From Bradyrhizobium sp. C9 (GTDB lineage Bacteria > Pseudomonadota > Alphaproteobacteria > Rhizobiales > Xanthobacteraceae), in the NCBI RefSeq assembly GCF_002532045.1, contig NZ_NWTG01000013.1, forward strand, positions 1-64,000: a stretch of DNA of 64,000 bases, read 5' to 3'. A program made the position numbers and the translations under genes. The first letter of the stretch is position 1; each line of letters opens with the position of its first letter. The notes under the pieces were generated by a model that had not been told where the DNA came from, did no database searches, and was given only the letters and a program-made list of their open reading frames with translations. Below are positions 1-10,718 of the stretch, piece after piece.

Positions 1-111
1 AACCTCATTCTGGCACACTGATGCCGTAGGGGGCCGTCCACCCCATCAACCACTGCAGTATGTTGTTGGAACAGCCTGTAGCCCCAGCCCCGCAAATCAA
101 TGGACAGTCGG

Positions 112-150
112 GGTAATGGGTCCCGGCCTACGCCGGGACGACAGTGGAGT
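112..150. repeat. Family A palindromic repeat, single hairpin unit (A1)
   Basis: The hairpin arms GTCCCGGC (120-127) and GCCGGGAC (132-139) flank a four-base loop and are preceded by GGGTAATG. The same unit occurs as facing pairs near 10.7, 26.9, 42.7 and 57.3 kb. Only one unit is visible here; a partner may lie to the left. Positions 1-111 show no gene. The hairpin lies inside the 3' end of the adjoining ABC ATPase gene. Confidence 0.8.
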
Positions 151-1140
151 ATGAGGCGGCTTGCCCCGTCCCGTCGTTCAGCCAGCACGCCACCTGATGC
201 GCCGTGCCGGCCGCTTGCAGTGCCGGACGCTCCGTCTTGCAGCGGTCGATCGCGTAACGGCAGCGGGTGTGGAAGGCGCAGCCCGAGGGCGGGTTGATCG
301 GGCTCGGCACATCGCCGTCGATCAGCGGCGCGATGCGCCGGGCCCTGGGGTCGGCGATCGGCACCGATGCGAGCAGCGCCTGCGTATAAGGGTGACGCGG
401 ATTGGCGAACAGCTCGTGCTTGTCGGCAATCTCGACGATGCGGCCGAGATACATCACCGCGACGCGGTGGCTGATGTGGGCGACGACCGCGAGATCGTGC
501 GCGATGAACAAGTAAGAGAAGTTCTGCTTGCGCTGCAGGTCGATCAAGAGGTTGATCACCTGCGCCTGGATCGAGACGTCGAGCGCGGAGACCGGCTCGT
601 CGCAGACGATCAGCCGCGGCCCAAGTGACAGCGCGCGCGCGATGCAGATGCGCTGGCGCTGACCGCCGGAGAACTGGTGCGGAAAGTTCTTCATCTGGTC
701 CGGGCGGAGCCCGACCTGCTGAAACAGCTCGGCGATGCGCTCGTGCTTCTTCGCGCCGGTCGCGATGCCGTGCACGCTCAATGGCTCGCCGACGATATCG
801 CCGGCCGTCATCCGCGGGTTGAGCGAGGCGAACGGGTCCTGGAACACGATCTGCATCGAGCGGCGGTACGGCCGCAGCGCGGTCTTGCTGAGCGGCGCGA
901 TATCCTCGCCGTCGAGACGGATCGCGCCGCTGGTCGGCTCGACCAGCCGCAGCACGGTGCGCGCCACCGTCGACTTGCCGCAGCCGGATTCTCCGACCAA
1001 GCCGAGCGTCTCGCCGGCGCCGAGCGAAAAGCTGACGCCGTCGACCGCATGCACGGTGCCGACCTGCCGGCGCAGCACGCCGCCGCGTACAGCGTAATGC
1101 TTGACGAGATCGGTCACCTCGAGGAGCGGGCGTTGCTCGG

Positions 1141-1144
<4 letters not shown>
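128..1144 (-). CDS. Peptide-type ABC transporter ATP-binding protein, DppF/OppF-like
   Basis: This is the second ATPase of a peptide/nickel-type importer (cytoplasmic face), powering uptake through the two upstream-encoded permeases. Walker A is GESGCGKST, the signature is FSGGQRQR and Walker B is LIVCDEP; the C-terminal oligopeptide-transporter region carries the Cys-rich GCAFHTRCRYA motif. I chose the ATG at 1144 because it overlaps the upstream ATPase stop (ATGA). That gives 338 residues, normal for DppF. The last residues (about SYSTVVPA) and the stop codon at 128-130 are encoded by a palindromic repeat, so the native C-terminus has probably been replaced. Substrate unknown: dipeptides, oligopeptides or similar small molecules are all possible. 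Confidence 0.93.
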
Positions 1145-2153
<1,009 letters not shown>

Positions 2154-2154
<1 letters not shown>

Positions 2155-3047
2155 CAGCCGCGCTGCCTTGGATCGAGGATGTCGCGCAGCGCGTCGCCGA
2201 ACAGATTGGTGCCGAACACCGCGAGACTGATCGCGATACCGGGGAAGATCACCAGCCACGGCGCGGTGCGGACATATTCGGCGGCGGATTCCGACAGCAT
2301 GCGGCCCCAGGACGGATAGGGCTCGGGAATGCCGAGACCAAGGAAGGACAGCGACGCCTCGGTCAGGATCGTCGAGCCGAGCTGCGCGGTAGCCAGCACG
2401 ATCAACGGAGCGATGGTGTTCGGCAGCACGTGGCGCAGCGCGATCCGCATCTCGCTCATGCCGATCGATTTGGCAGCTTCGACGAACGGCTGCTCGCGTA
2501 GCGCCAGCGTGTTGGCGCGGATCACGCGGGCAACCGTCGGGATCAGGGGAATGGCGATCGCAAGGATCACGTTCGGCAGCGACGGGCCGAGCGCCGCGGT
2601 CATCACAAGCGCAAGCACCAAGAGCGGCAGCGACTGCAGGATGTCGGTCACCCGCTGGAACACGAGGTCGACCCAGCCGGAGAGATAGCCGGAGGTAAGG
2701 CCCACGATCACGCCGAGCGTCGCGCCCAAGGTCGTCGAGCCGATGCCGACCGCAAGCGAGATCCGCGCGCCGTGGACGATGCGGCTCCAGACGTCGCGGC
2801 CGAACGAATCGGTGCCGAACCAGTGCAGCATGGAGGGCGCGGCTAGCCGGTGTGCGGAATCGACGGTGAGCGGATCGTAGCGGCTGATCAGATCGGCAAA
2901 GATCGCGGTCAGCAGGAACAGCAGCATGATGATCAGGCCGATGGTGCCGAGCACGTGGCGCTGCGCGAGGAACGCAAGCCGCCCCCAGCCGCCGGTGGCG
3001 TTGGCCCCGGCGCGTCGCAGCTCGCTGTCAAAATTGATCGTTGCCAC
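2154..3047 (-). CDS. Peptide-type ABC transporter permease, DppC-like
   Basis: Inner-membrane permease of the BPD family, 297 residues. A hydrophobic N-terminal segment (GTIGLIIMLLFLLTAIFADL) is followed by the family's soluble loop and the EAA-type motif near VEAAKSIGMSEMRIALRHVLPN, which docks the ATPases. I prefer the GTG at 3047 to the upstream ATG-type start at 3089, because GGAGA lies at a good distance before it and it starts 4 bp after the DppB stop. The longer start would overlap dppB by 38 bp. It pairs with the DppB-like permease to form the channel. Confidence 0.9.
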
Positions 3048-3051
3048 GCGT

Positions 3052-3999
3052 TTAGTCTCCAAACCGGATGCGCGGATCGATCGCCGCATAGAGCATGTCG
3101 ACGATGAAATTCACGACCACGACGACGACAGCAATGAACATCACGAGGTTCTGCACGATCGGATAATCGCGCCAGCGCAGCGCCTCGACCAGGAAGCGGG
3201 CGATCCCGGGGATGTTGAACACGGTCTCGGTCACGATCAGGCCGCCGATCAGGAATGCGGCCTCGATGCCGATCACGGTGATGACCGGCAGCACCGCGTT
3301 CTTCAGCGCGTGGTGGTAGTTCACGGAGGCCTCGGAAGCGCCCTTCGCGCGCGCGGTGCGGATGTAGTCCTGGCGCAGGATCTCCAGCATCGAGGAGCGG
3401 GTGATGCGCATGGTCAGCGCCGCGCTGCGGAAGCCGACCGCCATCGCCGGCACCGCATAGATGGTTAGCGCCTCGAGCCAGGTCTTCGGGTTCGGATTGA
3501 AGATCGGCATGGTGCCGAACAGCGAGACCGAGGCCATCAGGATCAACAGGCCGAGCCAGAACGACGGCAGCGACAGGCCGCTGAGGCTGACGACGCGCAG
3601 CGCATAGTCGAGCTTCGAGCCCTGGTGCACGGCGCTGATGACGCCGAGCGGAATGCCGATCGAGGCGGAGAACAACAGCGCCAGCCCCGCGAGCCGCGCG
3701 GTGATCGGGATCCGCGGCAGGATCTCTTCCAGCGCCGGCTTCTCGGAGACATAGGAATAGCCGAGATCGCCGTGCAGCAGGCCGCCGATCCAGTGCAGAT
3801 ACTGGATCACGATCGGCTGGCTGAGGCCGAGCTCGCGCTCGAGATTGGCCTTGTCGGCGGGATCGACGAAGCCCGCGGCGTCGAACAGGATATCGACGAT
3901 GTTGCCCGGAACGACACGCAGCAGCACGAAGATGATGACCGAGATCCCGAACAGGGTCACGAGCATCAGGAACAGCCGCCGCACGATATAGGCAAACAC
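3052..3999 (-). CDS. Peptide-type ABC transporter permease, DppB-like
   Basis: 315-residue inner-membrane permease. It starts with the typical DppB N-terminal helix (MFAYIVRRLFLMLVTLFGIS) and has a long periplasmic segment and about six membrane spans. The EAA loop is RTARAKGASEASVNYHHALKN. The gene lies 44 bp after the binding-protein gene and 4 bp before the DppC-like gene. Length and motif order match nickel/peptide permeases. Substrate specificity cannot be told from the permease. Confidence 0.93.
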   Translation of the reverse strand: MFAYIVRRLFLMLVTLFGISVIIFVLLRVVPGNIVDILFDAAGFVDPADKANLERELGLSQPIVIQYLHWIGGLLHGDLGYSYVSEKPALEEILPRIPITARLAGLALLFSASIGIPLGVISAVHQGSKLDYALRVVSLSGLSLPSFWLGLLILMASVSLFGTMPIFNPNPKTWLEALTIYAVPAMAVGFRSAALTMRITRSSMLEILRQDYIRTARAKGASEASVNYHHALKNAVLPVITVIGIEAAFLIGGLIVTETVFNIPGIARFLVEALRWRDYPIVQNLVMFIAVVVVVVNFIVDMLYAAIDPRIRFGD

Positions 4000-4043
4000 C
4001 CTGGCTCTCTCCCTTGATGCGACTTCGCGCGAAAACGCTATGC

Positions 4044-5639
4044 CTACTTGTCCAGCCAGACGTCTTCGTAGCGATAGCCGTTATAGGAGCTGTTGGACAT
4101 GATCGTGACATTCTTCACGTAAGGCTTCCAGCAGGTGCCGGTCCGGGCATGGAAGATGATCGGCCGCGCGACGTCTTCCTGCAACTTCTTGTCGATCTCC
4201 CAGACCAGCTTCTTGCGCTTGTCGAGATTGGTCTCCTCGGACTGTTGGTCGAACAACTTCTCGATGTCCTTGTTGCAATAGTTGGTGTAGTTGCGCTCCG
4301 AGCCGCAAGCATAGTTCTCGTAGAAGGACTGGTCGGGCTCGTCGACGGCGTTGCCGGTGAGGTTGAGGCCGAGCGAATAGTCCTTGCGCGCGATCTTCGG
4401 GAACCACTGCGCGGTGTCCACGACGTCGAGCTCGGCATCGATATAGATGCTCTTGATCTGGTCGATCAGGATGATCGCGGGATCGCGGTAGACCGCGATG
4501 TTGCGGGTCGACACCTTGATCTGCAGATGCTTGTCGGGGCCATACCCCGCCTTCTGCATCAGCTTGCGGGCTTCATCGCGGTTCTTCTCGATGTCGGGGC
4601 CGTAGCCGGGGATCTGCTCCAGCATGTCCTTCGGCATCGCCCACAGGCCGTCGGGAGCAGGCTCCATGGTGCCGCCGATATCGCCCTGGCCCTCGAACAT
4701 GATCTGGATGAACGCCTTGCGGTCGAGCGCCAGCGCCAGCGCGCGGCGGATGTCGAGATTGTCGAACGGCGGTGCGCTCGAATTGATGATGATGTTGGTG
4801 GAGACGTTGTTCGGCTCCACCACGCAGACCGCCTTGGGGTCCTGCGACTTGACGTCCTTCAGCAGCGGGATCGAGACCTCGGTCGGGAATGTCATGTCGA
4901 ACTTGCCCGACACGAAGCCGAGGATCGCCGTCGAGCGGTTCGGGATGATGGTGAACTCGATGCCGTCGAGATAGGGCAGACCCTTCTTGAAGTAATCAGG
5001 ATTCTTGGTGAGCTTGATCGATTCGTTGGCCTTGAACTCGACGAACTTGAACGGGCCGGTGCCGACGGGCTTGGTGCGCATCTCGGCCGGCGACACGTGG
5101 CAGGGATAGACCGGCGAATAGCCCGAGGCGAGCAGCGACAACAGCGCGGGCTGCGGCCGCTTCAGCTTGAACGATGCTTCATAGTCGCCGTTGGTCGTGA
5201 CCTCGTCGACCTGATCGTACCAGGACTTGCGCGGGTTCTGCCGGAACTTCTGCTGCGACTTGCCCATCAGCATGTCGAAGGTGCATTTGACATCGGCCGC
5301 GGTGAACGGCTTGCCGTCGTGCCATTTCACGTCCTTGCGCAGCTTGAAGGTCAGCGTCTTGTTGTCGCCGCTCCAGGCCCAGCTTTCCGCAAGCTCGGGC
5401 CGGATCGTGTCGGCGCTGTTCTGCGCGATGTGCTGGTCGAAGATGACGAGGTTGTTGAAGATCGGCATGAACGGAATGTTCATCGAATAGGTCGCGCCCT
5501 CGTGGATCGAGGCGCTGCCGGGGCTATCGCGGTGATAGATCCTGAAGATGCCGCCGGATTTCGGCTCGGCTGCGCGTGAAACGTCGCTGATGGTCAGCAC
5601 AGACAACACCGCGACGGCCAGCGCTTGCACGCTCCGCAT
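4044..5639 (-). CDS. Periplasmic extracellular solute-binding protein family 5 (peptide/nickel type)
   Basis: Binding protein of the importer, 531 residues from the ATG at 5639, which has an excellent GGAGGGG Shine-Dalgarno. An N-terminal Sec signal peptide (MRSVQALAVAVLSVLTISDV, ending in SRAAEP) is followed by the SBP_bac_5 core: LAESWAWSGDNKTLTFKLRK, then VKWHDGKPFTAADV, the hallmark segment. It is first in the operon, before both permeases and both ATPases. Family members bind dipeptides, oligopeptides, nickel, opines or glycosides, so the ligand is undetermined. Confidence 0.93.
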   Translation of the reverse strand: MRSVQALAVAVLSVLTISDVSRAAEPKSGGIFRIYHRDSPGSASIHEGATYSMNIPFMPIFNNLVIFDQHIAQNSADTIRPELAESWAWSGDNKTLTFKLRKDVKWHDGKPFTAADVKCTFDMLMGKSQQKFRQNPRKSWYDQVDEVTTNGDYEASFKLKRPQPALLSLLASGYSPVYPCHVSPAEMRTKPVGTGPFKFVEFKANESIKLTKNPDYFKKGLPYLDGIEFTIIPNRSTAILGFVSGKFDMTFPTEVSIPLLKDVKSQDPKAVCVVEPNNVSTNIIINSSAPPFDNLDIRRALALALDRKAFIQIMFEGQGDIGGTMEPAPDGLWAMPKDMLEQIPGYGPDIEKNRDEARKLMQKAGYGPDKHLQIKVSTRNIAVYRDPAIILIDQIKSIYIDAELDVVDTAQWFPKIARKDYSLGLNLTGNAVDEPDQSFYENYACGSERNYTNYCNKDIEKLFDQQSEETNLDKRKKLVWEIDKKLQEDVARPIIFHARTGTCWKPYVKNVTIMSNSSYNGYRYEDVWLDK

Positions 5640-5925
5640 GGTCCCCTCCACGAATTTCGGTCTCAATGGCCGATTGGCATCGACGATACCACGGTGAGGC
5701 TTTCGGGCAACCAGCGACGGCCGTGTGGGGATTGGCAATTCGGATGACGTGGCAGCATCAAAATTTCCACGGACCGGGAATAATGGCTGTGATTGTGCGG
5801 AACTCAGTCTGTTTTGCTATGCAATGACGAATCTTCGTTCGAATTCGATTGCCAATGCTGATGGGCGCGACTTGAAGCAGTCCGCAATCAGCGACAGTTT
5901 GTCGCCGACATTTCGTACGTTGTGT

Positions 5926-6035
5926 TGTCCCGTCATCCTGAGGTGCGAGCGAGGCGAGCCTCGAAGGATGCATGACCCGATCGGTGGCCGTCCATCCTTC
6001 GAGACGCGCTTCGCGCTCCTCAGGATGACGGGACA
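5926..6035. repeat. Family B palindromic repeat between the binding-protein and dioxygenase genes
   Basis: A long inverted repeat: TGTCCCGTCATCCTGAG at the left end is answered by CTCAGGATGACGGGACA at the right, with inner arms around CGAAGGATG/CATCCTTCG. It sits 12 bp past the dioxygenase stop, so it may also act as that gene's terminator. The rest of the 5640-6047 gap holds the upstream region of the peptide operon; I see no convincing gene there. Confidence 0.8.
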
Positions 6036-6047
6036 GCAGCATTCGCT

Positions 6048-6935
6048 TCACTCCGCCGCCTGCGTTGAGGGCAGGTGCATGTTCGCGACACCATCGGCCT
6101 CGGTTGCCGAGATCGTGGTGCGGATCATCAGGCGGCCTTCATGCGCGGGCCAGGGGCGGCCGCGATGCATGGTGGCGCGGTTGTCCCACATCACGACGTC
6201 GCCCTGTTTCCATTGGTGCAGATAGCTGACGCCGGGCGCAGTGGCGGCTTCGGTCAGCTGCTCGATCAGCGCCTTGCCGGCGTCGGCATCCATGCCCTCG
6301 ACGCCATAGGCATGGGAGGCGAGGTAGAGCGCGCCGCGGCCGCTGACCGGATTGCGCCAGACCATGCGCCAGCACACCGGCGGCAGCGCGTCGACTTCTT
6401 CAGTCGTCGCGAGCCCGGTTGCCACCTTGCTGCGCGAATGTGCGTAGGAGTGCCAGGCGAAGGAGTTCTCCAGGCGCTTGGCAACGTCCTTGTCGAGCCG
6501 CTCGAAGGCGAGGCGCATCGAGACGAACTCGGTCTCGCCGCCATGTTCGGGGATGATGCGCGCGGACAGGATCGAGGCCAGCGCCGGCACGCGCTTGAAG
6601 GAGGAGTCGGTGTGCCAGAGCTGGTTGGCCCTGGCGCGCAGCTGCTGCCGATGGTCGGAGGCAACCACCTTGCCGTCGGGTCCGAAGGTCGAGAGGATCA
6701 CGAAATGCGAGCCGGTGCCCATCGAGCCGACCTTGGTCGTCTCGGGCGGACCGAAGCGGCGCGAGAAGGCGAGCTGGATGTCGTCGCTGACCTCCTGGCC
6801 GCGGAACACCAGCACCGAGTGTTCCTCGAACGCCGTGCGCACCGCTGCATAGGCGGCATCGCTGGCGGCAATATCCGAAAGCGTGACGCCGCGCAGTTCG
6901 GCTCCGAATCCCTCGCGTAGCGGGATCACTTCCAT
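6048..6935 (-). CDS. TauD/TfdA-family 2-oxoglutarate-dependent dioxygenase, TfdA-like
   Basis: Non-haem Fe(II)/2-oxoglutarate oxygenase, 295 residues. The iron triad is visible as H-x-D in NQLWHTDSSFK and the distal His in VMWDNRATMHRGR; the 2-oxoglutarate-binding Arg is likely in EGRLMIRTT. The VLVFRGQ segment near residue 37 and the overall layout resemble TfdA (2,4-D dioxygenase) and its tfdA-alpha relatives in Bradyrhizobium more than taurine dioxygenase. The ATG at 6935 has an AGGGAGGA Shine-Dalgarno. It stands alone between repeats and a membrane-protein gene. The substrate could be a phenoxyacetate, another aryloxy acid or a sulfonate; motif evidence cannot choose. Confidence 0.85.
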   Translation of the reverse strand: MEVIPLREGFGAELRGVTLSDIAASDAAYAAVRTAFEEHSVLVFRGQEVSDDIQLAFSRRFGPPETTKVGSMGTGSHFVILSTFGPDGKVVASDHRQQLRARANQLWHTDSSFKRVPALASILSARIIPEHGGETEFVSMRLAFERLDKDVAKRLENSFAWHSYAHSRSKVATGLATTEEVDALPPVCWRMVWRNPVSGRGALYLASHAYGVEGMDADAGKALIEQLTEAATAPGVSYLHQWKQGDVVMWDNRATMHRGRPWPAHEGRLMIRTTISATEADGVANMHLPSTQAAE

Positions 6936-7014
6936 CGGCAAATCCTCCCTGACGTTTCTTGTTGAGGCGAGGTTAGGGGAAAAGCCCGCCAGCGGCAACG
7001 CGGCTCGCGCCGCC

Positions 7015-7713
7015 TCACCCCATCGCGATCAGATTGTGCCGCGTGCGCCGGTCTGCGACCTCCATGCGATGCGTGACGAAGGCGAACAGCGCCCAGCTGG
7101 AATGGAAGGCGACGCCGGCCAGAACCACGATGGCTCCGGGAATCGGGCCGATCGAGGCGCGGTCCCAGATCTCGCTCAGCGTGGTCAGCGGCAGCGGGTG
7201 GATCGCCAGCTTGCCGTAATAGGCGATGGCCTGGATCGCGAAGATCCAGCCATAGGTCCGGCGCAGCCGCCGGCCGATCGCCCGGGCAAGACTGATGTGA
7301 TAGCTCGGGCGGCGGTAGTCGTTGGCGAGCAACTCGGTCCAGGCCGCGTTCGGCGTCGGACCTTCGCCACGGATCATCGGCGCGTAGAAATCGGTTTCGA
7401 GCAGCCGTGCCCGGGCGCGCCAGACGTTGAAGTAGCGATAGCGCCGCGCCTCGAACAACAGGAAGACCGTGACCAGCAACCCGACCAGCACCATCGGCAA
7501 AGGCGAGGCCTCGGCGTTGCTGTAGGTCGCCGACAGTGCGATGCCGGTCGTGACCACCGCCCAGTTGGTGGAGCTGTCGAGGCGGGTGCGCCAGACCGTG
7601 CTGCGGTAGACCTCGCCGCGATAGAGATGGGCGAGCGCACCGATCTCGGCGGCAGTGAATTCGAGCCTTCCGGCCTGTACCGGCTCCGGCTCGCGCGGCT
7701 GGGGCGAGGGCAT
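7015..7713 (-). CDS. DUF2270-family integral membrane protein
   Basis: 232 residues. After a proline-rich cytoplasmic N-terminus comes the conserved block around HLYRGEVYRSTVWRTRLDSS, then a hydrophobic hairpin (VVTTGIALSATYS and LPMVLVGLLVTVFLLF), the FEARRYRYFNVWRARARLLE stretch, and two C-terminal membrane segments (about IFAIQAIAYYGKL and GAIVVLAGVAFHSSWALFAF). This matches what I recall of DUF2270, whose role is unknown. I chose the ATG at 7713 over that at 7752 because GGAGG lies 5 bp upstream. It is not coupled to its neighbours. Confidence 0.75.
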   Translation of the reverse strand: MPSPQPREPEPVQAGRLEFTAAEIGALAHLYRGEVYRSTVWRTRLDSSTNWAVVTTGIALSATYSNAEASPLPMVLVGLLVTVFLLFEARRYRYFNVWRARARLLETDFYAPMIRGEGPTPNAAWTELLANDYRRPSYHISLARAIGRRLRRTYGWIFAIQAIAYYGKLAIHPLPLTTLSEIWDRASIGPIPGAIVVLAGVAFHSSWALFAFVTHRMEVADRRTRHNLIAMG

Positions 7714-7835
7714 GGCGGCCTCCGGCGAAGCTGGCTTGCGATCCCGGAGCATAGCGCGAAATCCGCGCGCCGGGCGAGTCTGTTACGCCGTGCGGCGTCC
7801 CCGGCTGCGACTACCCGGCTCGCCGCATCACCTGT

Positions 7836-9386
7836 CTAGACGATCCGCGAGGTCTTGTTGCCCCAATAGCGATCGCGCAGCAGGCGCTTGTAGAGTTTTC
7901 CGGTCGGCAGCCGCGGCAGCTCGGCCTCGAAATCCACCGAGCGCGGCACCTTCTGGCGCGACAGCGAGCTGGCGCAGAAGGCGATCAGCTCCTCGGCGAG
8001 CTCCGGCCCCGGCGCGATACCGTCGACCGGCTGCACCACCGCTTTCACCTCCTCGCCGAGATCGACATTGGGCACGCCGAACACCGCGGCATCGGCGACC
8101 TTGGGATGGGTGATCAGGAGGTTCTCGCATTCCTGCGGGTAGATGTTCACGCCACCGGAGATGATCATGAAGGTGGCGCGGTCGGTCAGATAGAGGAAGT
8201 TGTCGTCGTCGACATAGCCGACGTCGCCGACCGTGCTCATGCTGCCGTCTGCCGAGCGCGCCTCGCTGGTCTTGGCCGGATCGTTGAAATACTCGAACGG
8301 CGTCGCGGTCTTGAACCACACGGTGCCCGGTGTGCCCTTCGGGCAGGGCTGCATGTTCTCGTCGAGGATATGCAGGTCGCCGAGCAGCACCTTGCCGACG
8401 GTGCCGCGGTGCGCGAGCCATTCCTCGCTGTTGCAGGCGGTGAAGCCGAGGCCTTCGGTCGCGCCGTAATATTCGTGGATGATCGGGCCCCACCATTTGA
8501 TCATGTCGTCCTTGACCAGCGCCGGGCAGGGCGCCGCGGCATGGATCGCGATCTCGAGCGTCGACAGATCGTAGCGGGCGCGAACCTCCTCGGGCAGCTT
8601 CAGCAGGCGCGAGAACATCGTCGGCACCAGCTGGCTGTGGGTGATGCCCCATCTCTCGACCAGCTGGAGATAGCGCTCGGGATCGAAGCTCTCCATGATG
8701 ACAACGGTGCCGCCCATCCGGATGGTGAGATTGACCGCGGCCTGCGGCGCCGAGTGATAGAGCGGCGCCGGCGACAGGTAGACCATGCCCTCGCGGTAAT
8801 GCCAGAGCTTGGTCAGGAAATCGAACAGCGGCAGATTTTCTGACGGCGGCTGCTCGGGCAGCGGCCGCACGATACCCTTGGGTCGGCCGGTCGTGCCGGA
8901 CGAATAGAGCATCGCGGTGCCGGCATATTCGTCCGCGATCGGCGTCGCCGGCAGGCCCGCGGTGGCCGCTCGCAAGCCGACGATCCGATCGCTTTCACCA
9001 TCGCCGTCGACCACGATGCAGAGCTCGACCTGCGGGCACTCCTTCAGCGCCTCGCGCGCGATCTCGAGCTTCAGCTTCGAGGTGATCAGGATCCGCGACT
9101 GGCTGTTGGTGAGGATGTAGGCGAGCTCACCGGCCGTGAGGTAGGAATTGACGCAGGTGAAGTAGAGGCCGGAGCGTTCACCGGCGCCGCAGGCCTCGAG
9201 GTAGCGGTTGTTGTTCTCCATGAAGATCGAATAGTGGTCGAGCCGCTTCATGCCGCGGTTGCGGAACAGATGCGCGAGACGGTTGTTGCGCGCCTCGAGC
9301 TCGCGATAGGTGACGATCTCGCCGGTGCCGGCCATGATGAAGGCCGGTTGCAGCGGGCGCAGGTGAGCATGCTTGCCGGTGTACAT
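7836..9386 (-). CDS. AMP-binding acyl-CoA synthetase (ANL superfamily)
   Basis: 516 residues. The AMP-binding P-loop is MLYSSGTTGRPKGI, the A5 motif is EYYGATEGLG, the hinge region follows YLTDRATFMIISGG, and the C-terminal catalytic Lys lies in LPRLPTGKLYKRLLR. It should activate a carboxylic acid to acyl-AMP and then acyl-CoA in the cytoplasm. It starts 29 bp after the iron-alcohol dehydrogenase gene on the same strand, so the two are probably one transcript. Relatives include fatty-acyl, bile-acid and aromatic-acid ligases; the acid is unknown. Confidence 0.92.
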   Translation of the reverse strand: MYTGKHAHLRPLQPAFIMAGTGEIVTYRELEARNNRLAHLFRNRGMKRLDHYSIFMENNNRYLEACGAGERSGLYFTCVNSYLTAGELAYILTNSQSRILITSKLKLEIAREALKECPQVELCIVVDGDGESDRIVGLRAATAGLPATPIADEYAGTAMLYSSGTTGRPKGIVRPLPEQPPSENLPLFDFLTKLWHYREGMVYLSPAPLYHSAPQAAVNLTIRMGGTVVIMESFDPERYLQLVERWGITHSQLVPTMFSRLLKLPEEVRARYDLSTLEIAIHAAAPCPALVKDDMIKWWGPIIHEYYGATEGLGFTACNSEEWLAHRGTVGKVLLGDLHILDENMQPCPKGTPGTVWFKTATPFEYFNDPAKTSEARSADGSMSTVGDVGYVDDDNFLYLTDRATFMIISGGVNIYPQECENLLITHPKVADAAVFGVPNVDLGEEVKAVVQPVDGIAPGPELAEELIAFCASSLSRQKVPRSVDFEAELPRLPTGKLYKRLLRDRYWGNKTSRIV

Positions 9387-9415
9387 CGAAGCTCAGATCT
9401 CCCCTCATTCTTGCT

Positions 9416-10570
9416 TTAAGTCGCCATCACCAGAATCTCGCGGACCTGGGACGGACCGTCGATCTTGCGCGGATTGCGCGGCACCCAGGGCGTGCGCATC
9501 GCACCCGCCGCGATGCGGTCGAAATGCTCGGGGCCGACGTGGACCTCCTGCAGGCTGCGCGGCATGCCGAGGTCGCGGATGAAGCGGTCGAGCACGTCGC
9601 CGGCGTCTGCGCCCGGATGGCCCATCGCGGCCGCGACCAGCGCCTGCCGGTCGGCATTGTCGCGCTTGTTCCAGCGCATCACCGCAGGCAACATCACGCA
9701 GGACGTGTAGCCGTGCGGCACGTCGAATTCGGCCCCCAGCACGTAGCCGATGCCGTGGCTCGCGCCCATCGGCACGCCGGAGGCCAGCGGGCCGGTCGAG
9801 AGCCAGGTGCCGATCTGGCAATCCATCCGCGCCGAGATGTCCTTCGGATCGGCCTTCACCCGCGGCAGGCCCTGCGCCAGCATCTCCAGCCCCTTCAGCG
9901 CCTGTGCATCGCCATAGGGATGCGCCTCGCGCGAGCAGATGCCCTCGACGCAATGATCGACCGCGCGGATGCCGGTCGACAGGAACAGCCAGTCCGGCGT
10001 GTGCACCGAGATTTCAGGATCGAGGATGGTGGCGCGGGGCATCACCAGGGGATGGCGCAGCATCTCCTTCTGCCGCTTGGCCTCGTTGGTGACGCCTGCG
10101 ATCGAGGAGAACTCGCCGCCGGCGATCGTGGTCGGCACGCTGATCTGGCGCACGGTGGGAGGGTTCATGTCGGGCGAGAGGCCGCCACGGGTGCGGATCG
10201 TGTCGATGCCGTCTGTCGTCGTGACGTTGTTGGCGAGGCAAAGCTGCACCGCCTTGGCGCCGTCGGTGATCGAGCCGCCGCCGATGGTGACGATCAGATC
10301 GGCCTTCGCGTCACGCGCCTGTTGCGCCGCCGCGATGACCGCGGCGCGCGGCGTGTGCGCCGGCATCTGGTCGAAGGTGCCGACGCAGCGAGCACCGAGC
10401 TTCTCGCGGACTTTTTCGATCTCGTCGGTTTCGCGGTTCAGCGTACCCGACACCATCAGGAAGGCGCGCTGGACGCCAAGCCGGTCCAGTTGCTCGACGA
10501 TGGCCTCACGGGCGGGCCGCCCGAACACGACCTCGTCCATGGCGCCGAATACGACACGGCCTCGATGCAC
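9416..10570 (-). CDS. Iron-containing alcohol dehydrogenase, maleylacetate-reductase-like
   Basis: 384 residues. It has the N-terminal dinucleotide-binding GGGS motif (TIGGGSITDGAK) and the metal-binding histidines in AVDHCVEG, GASHGIGYVLG and DVPHGYTS. The segment ATILDPEISVHTP and the overall length fit group III Fe-ADHs, including maleylacetate reductases. A GTG at 10570 follows GAGGA at good spacing and is preferred to a TTG six codons upstream. It is first in a two-gene unit with the acyl-CoA ligase. An alcohol, aldehyde or maleylacetate substrate are all possible. Confidence 0.85.
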   Translation of the reverse strand: MHRGRVVFGAMDEVVFGRPAREAIVEQLDRLGVQRAFLMVSGTLNRETDEIEKVREKLGARCVGTFDQMPAHTPRAAVIAAAQQARDAKADLIVTIGGGSITDGAKAVQLCLANNVTTTDGIDTIRTRGGLSPDMNPPTVRQISVPTTIAGGEFSSIAGVTNEAKRQKEMLRHPLVMPRATILDPEISVHTPDWLFLSTGIRAVDHCVEGICSREAHPYGDAQALKGLEMLAQGLPRVKADPKDISARMDCQIGTWLSTGPLASGVPMGASHGIGYVLGAEFDVPHGYTSCVMLPAVMRWNKRDNADRQALVAAAMGHPGADAGDVLDRFIRDLGMPRSLQEVHVGPEHFDRIAAGAMRTPWVPRNPRKIDGPSQVREILVMAT

Positions 10571-10718
10571 GCGGCTGTCCTCCCTCAAGATGGCCCGCCT
10601 TGCCAGCGGCCCTTTGCCGGGAGGTTAGCGGAGGAAATCGGGGCCGTCATCAGGGCTCTGGGTTGTGTGGTCGGAGGACCTGGCCGGGATAGATCAAATT
10701 GGGGCTCCGCGTCACCGC

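Noticed and set aside
5758..6051. Small minus-strand gene between the binding protein and dioxygenase
   Set aside because: Its N-terminal half is translated family B repeat (SRHPEEREARLEG-type residues), an artefact common in repeat-rich genomes.
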